Assembly (NCBI GenBank): GCA_964354225.1
Contig: CAYGZC010000329.1
Location: forward strand, 39,051-103,050
Length of the DNA stretch: 64,000 bases
DNA from: CAYGZC01 sp964354225
Lineage (GTDB): Bacteria; Bacteroidota; Ignavibacteria; UBA10030; SZUA-254
Reading direction: 5' to 3'
The stretch's first letter is position 1. Each line of letters begins with the position of its first letter. The notes below the pieces were generated by a model. The model was not told the DNA's origin. It did not search any database and saw only the letters and a program-made list of their open reading frames with translations. Below, one piece after another: positions 62,035-64,000 of the stretch. The position numbers and the translations under genes were made by a program.

Positions 62035-63447
62035 TTAACTCACTATCCATGTCCCCGATGTCGTAAAGGGACTGTCGTGTAACATAATACTTTCATAATC
62101 GAAATTGCTCATAGTATATTCCTCACCTGACCAATAGGTTATATCTGGTTCTAATGACATTTCTGTATAACCGCTCCAATAACCGGTTCCACCTATCCAT
62201 ATTATTCCTGTATTATTAATACTACCGTTTAATATATACTTATCTTCGTAAAAAAACTTTGTTCCATCCATCAAACTATTACCCGTGAAACCCCATTCGG
62301 AACCAAAATTATTGCAGTTAAAACTACTATCTTGATCAAAAAAGAACCAGCCAAAAAGATCTTCTGACGCTTCCGTATGTGGAGGACTACTTATACCGCA
62401 AAGAGTATCAATATCAGACGGAGTATGGCAGTAATCCCATATATCATGGTCACTTTCTATATAATAATATTCTTCTATAAAACCTCTGGTACCGGCTGGT
62501 TCACAGTACGATACAATTTCCTGTAAACTTGTACCTGTTATAGATAATATATCACCCACACCTCTATCTAATGACACGATGGCAGGATATCGTAGAACCC
62601 AATAACATTCCGGTAAATAATGTTCCTCAATATCGATCATACCGGTATTTGTACGAAGCATATGAGCAACATAACGTTTTACTTCATTTTTAGTCGGTGT
62701 GATATGCCATTTCTTGGCCCAAACTCGATATTGGAAAGATTCTTCCGAATCTGTTTTTCGTAAAATTCCTACATCTTTTCCGCGTTGATAAAGGAGATAT
62801 TTTTCGGCATTTAGACCTTTATATTTATAACCTCGACATTCTGGACAAACCACGTTATTATAAACACCAACACCTTTGCAGAGTTGGCAGAGAGGCGGAT
62901 GAACAAATAATCCTCTTTGAACTATATTCAGCATATCGCGTGTAGTTTCATTTTCCATAGTGTTTATTAAACGAGATCCATCATCGGCCATACAATACAC
63001 GTTAATTTCCTGTGTTGGATCGGAGATAGATAGTTCGGTTACCTCATAAACATAATCCGAATTTCCGTAGAATTGATTGTATTCCCTTGTTCCTGTTTCT
63101 ATATAGATGGAATCGGTATAAACCGTATCTCCCGTTATAAACATTTTTCTATAATAATTAATATCAATAAAACGTTTTCTTTCAAATTCACTAAAAGTCG
63201 CTTTTTTATATTTAAAAGAAATGGTGCAACCGGTGGTCCAAAGCTGTTTATTTTGATTAATAAATATTAAGGGACCGCATAATGGAAAAATGCTACCATA
63301 ACAAGCATTATAACTTCCACTAATTTGAGCCATAAAAGGAAAAGAATGTCCGATTCTGGCTCCCACTAATGCAGTACTAGTGACTATGCCTTCCGTAGCA
63401 ATCTTATAGGCATTAGTTACCTCCATTAGCATATCGCGTGTTGACAA
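62035..63447 (-). CDS. Structural protein with DnaJ-like zinc motif, 470 aa
   Basis: Minus strand, TTG start behind GAGGGATAAAC. CQLCKGVGVYNNVVCPECRG (~185-205) is a CxxCxGxG pair as in DnaJ-type zinc fingers. Such motifs also occur in some phage structural proteins that stay bound to the virion. The C-terminal third (Gly/Ser/Tyr rich, WIGGTGYWSGYTEMS) is beta-rich. Located between the baseplate-J-like gene and the tail-associated gene; likely baseplate or tail component. Confidence 0.55.
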   Translation of the reverse strand: MSTRDMLMEVTNAYKIATEGIVTSTALVGARIGHSFPFMAQISGSYNACYGSIFPLCGPLIFINQNKQLWTTGCTISFKYKKATFSEFERKRFIDINYYRKMFITGDTVYTDSIYIETGTREYNQFYGNSDYVYEVTELSISDPTQEINVYCMADDGSRLINTMENETTRDMLNIVQRGLFVHPPLCQLCKGVGVYNNVVCPECRGYKYKGLNAEKYLLYQRGKDVGILRKTDSEESFQYRVWAKKWHITPTKNEVKRYVAHMLRTNTGMIDIEEHYLPECYWVLRYPAIVSLDRGVGDILSITGTSLQEIVSYCEPAGTRGFIEEYYYIESDHDIWDYCHTPSDIDTLCGISSPPHTEASEDLFGWFFFDQDSSFNCNNFGSEWGFTGNSLMDGTKFFYEDKYILNGSINNTGIIWIGGTGYWSGYTEMSLEPDITYWSGEEYTMSNFDYESIMLHDSPFTTSGTWIVS

Positions 63448-63449
63448 GT

Positions 63450-64000
63450 TTATCCCTCGACTATTGTAAAATCGTCATTATTTAAAACAACATATTCTCT
63501 TTCTCCAACCTGAAGATCGGATTCCATAGTATTATCATACCAGGTACCTTCTGCTCCCAATCTCATCTTCATATTTCGATCCCGTTCCACACCTGGTGTA
63601 TTCAGAATTACCTTTTCTACCTGAGAGTAGAAGATATCATCACCTGGATGGAGATCTCGGAGATAAGCTGAGATATTTGCCTTTATTAAATCATAAAGAT
63701 CGGAAAATACAACGTCTTCTTTTAGAAAAACTGTTACCGATAATCCCATTAAAAGTTCTGTTGCTTGTTCCACAATATATTGAATTCCAATAGGAGAAAA
63801 TCCCATACCGGTATTATTATCAAGTAGATTTTCCACCGAAGATTTTATATCATCTTCAAAGCTATAACCTTCAATTGGGACTACCGAAACTGTATAACCT
63901 GGTACTCCATAAAGGGTTTTATACATAAATCCACTGCTCGGAAAATTTTCATTACCGCTAAAATGATAGAAACGATAGGTTGATGGTGTATAATTATTTG
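63450..64000 (-). CDS. Baseplate J-like protein, C-terminal part (cut by window edge)
   Basis: Minus strand. The frame stays open to the last base of the window, upstream of the ATG at 63926, so the 5' end is outside. GLSVTVFLKEDVVFSDLYDLIKANISAYLRDLHPGDDIFYSQVEKVILNTPGV is the C-terminal pattern of baseplate J-like proteins (V-x-V...I-xx-YL-xx-L-x-GxxIxxSxV...PGV). Ends VEG-stop, whose codons GAG-GGA-TAA provide the SD of the next gene. Confidence 0.75.
   Translation of the reverse strand, partial: NNYTPSTYRFYHFSGNENFPSSGFMYKTLYGVPGYTVSVVPIEGYSFEDDIKSSVENLLDNNTGMGFSPIGIQYIVEQATELLMGLSVTVFLKEDVVFSDLYDLIKANISAYLRDLHPGDDIFYSQVEKVILNTPGVERDRNMKMRLGAEGTWYDNTMESDLQVGEREYVVLNNDDFTIVEG

Noticed and set aside
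1..64000. Alternative genetic code (stop recoding)
   Set aside because: TAA, TAG and TGA all terminate recognisable proteins at expected lengths (for example PolB with TGA, the methyltransferase-nuclease with TAG, NrdD with TAA), and no in-frame stop interrupts a known family.

Overview
The window reads as part of a large tailed virus (or virus-derived element) with a low-GC, almost fully coding genome. An archaeal, anaerobic host is the best guess. The archaeal case rests on an archaeo-eukaryotic-style replication set: family B DNA polymerase, an RFC-small-subunit-like clamp loader, a PCNA/DnaN-like clamp, a PriS/PriL-like primase and an XPF/ERCC4-type nuclease. A few TATA-like boxes sit about 20-30 bases before genes. 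The anaerobic case rests on a class III ribonucleotide reductase (NrdD) and its radical-SAM activase (NrdG). A bacterial host is not excluded, because T4-like phages also carry RFC-like loaders and PolB, and some hairpin/T-run terminators and Shine-Dalgarno (SD) sites look bacterial. The standard code with TAA/TAG/TGA stops fits every gene read here.

Layout. Bases 1-31,000 are an accessory region of about 95 mostly tiny plus-strand genes. They include many 30-70 aa proteins, zinc ribbons, single-pass membrane peptides, two SAM methyltransferases, a TROVE/DUF2828-like von Willebrand A protein, a methyltransferase-endonuclease fusion, a block of structural/adhesin-like proteins (18.9-23.1 kb), the clamp loader (23.7 kb), and four tandem SNSSSSSF-motif proteins followed by a radical-SAM enzyme (26.1-28.6 kb). 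Most of these genes start immediately after a T5-T9 run (T6-7 then ATG). The region also holds a canonical tRNA-Met, a class II tRNA-Leu, four odd tRNA-like hairpins and a tandem structured RNA.

Bases 31.2-35.3 kb contain two minus-strand genes, a 30-bp dyad, and a cluster of overlapping small genes built from a repeated start cassette (GGGCGATCGCC-ATGAGTGCCGATCC). Bases 35.27-35.64 kb are non-coding, with five ATTACTCGAA repeats around a perfect 21-bp inverted repeat, a plausible replication origin. From 35.6 to 51.4 kb lies the replication/modification operon: kinase, ssDNA-binding candidate, Sak4-like ATPase, sliding clamp, two Dam-type methylases, PolB, an N4-type methylase, NrdG, RecB-like nuclease, primase, XPF-like nuclease and a helicase. 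Bases 51.4-58.9 kb hold three glycosyltransferases, an RNase H-like protein, a metallophosphatase, a stand-alone HINT domain and NrdD. From 59.6 kb to the end, virion tail genes run on the minus strand: fibre-like proteins and a baseplate-J-like protein cut by the window edge. Capsid and terminase genes are not in the window and presumably lie beyond the right edge.

Two gene-start styles partition the window. T-run/ATG starts dominate 0-31 kb. SD sites buried in the end of the upstream gene (overlapping ATGA/TAATG junctions) dominate 32-64 kb.
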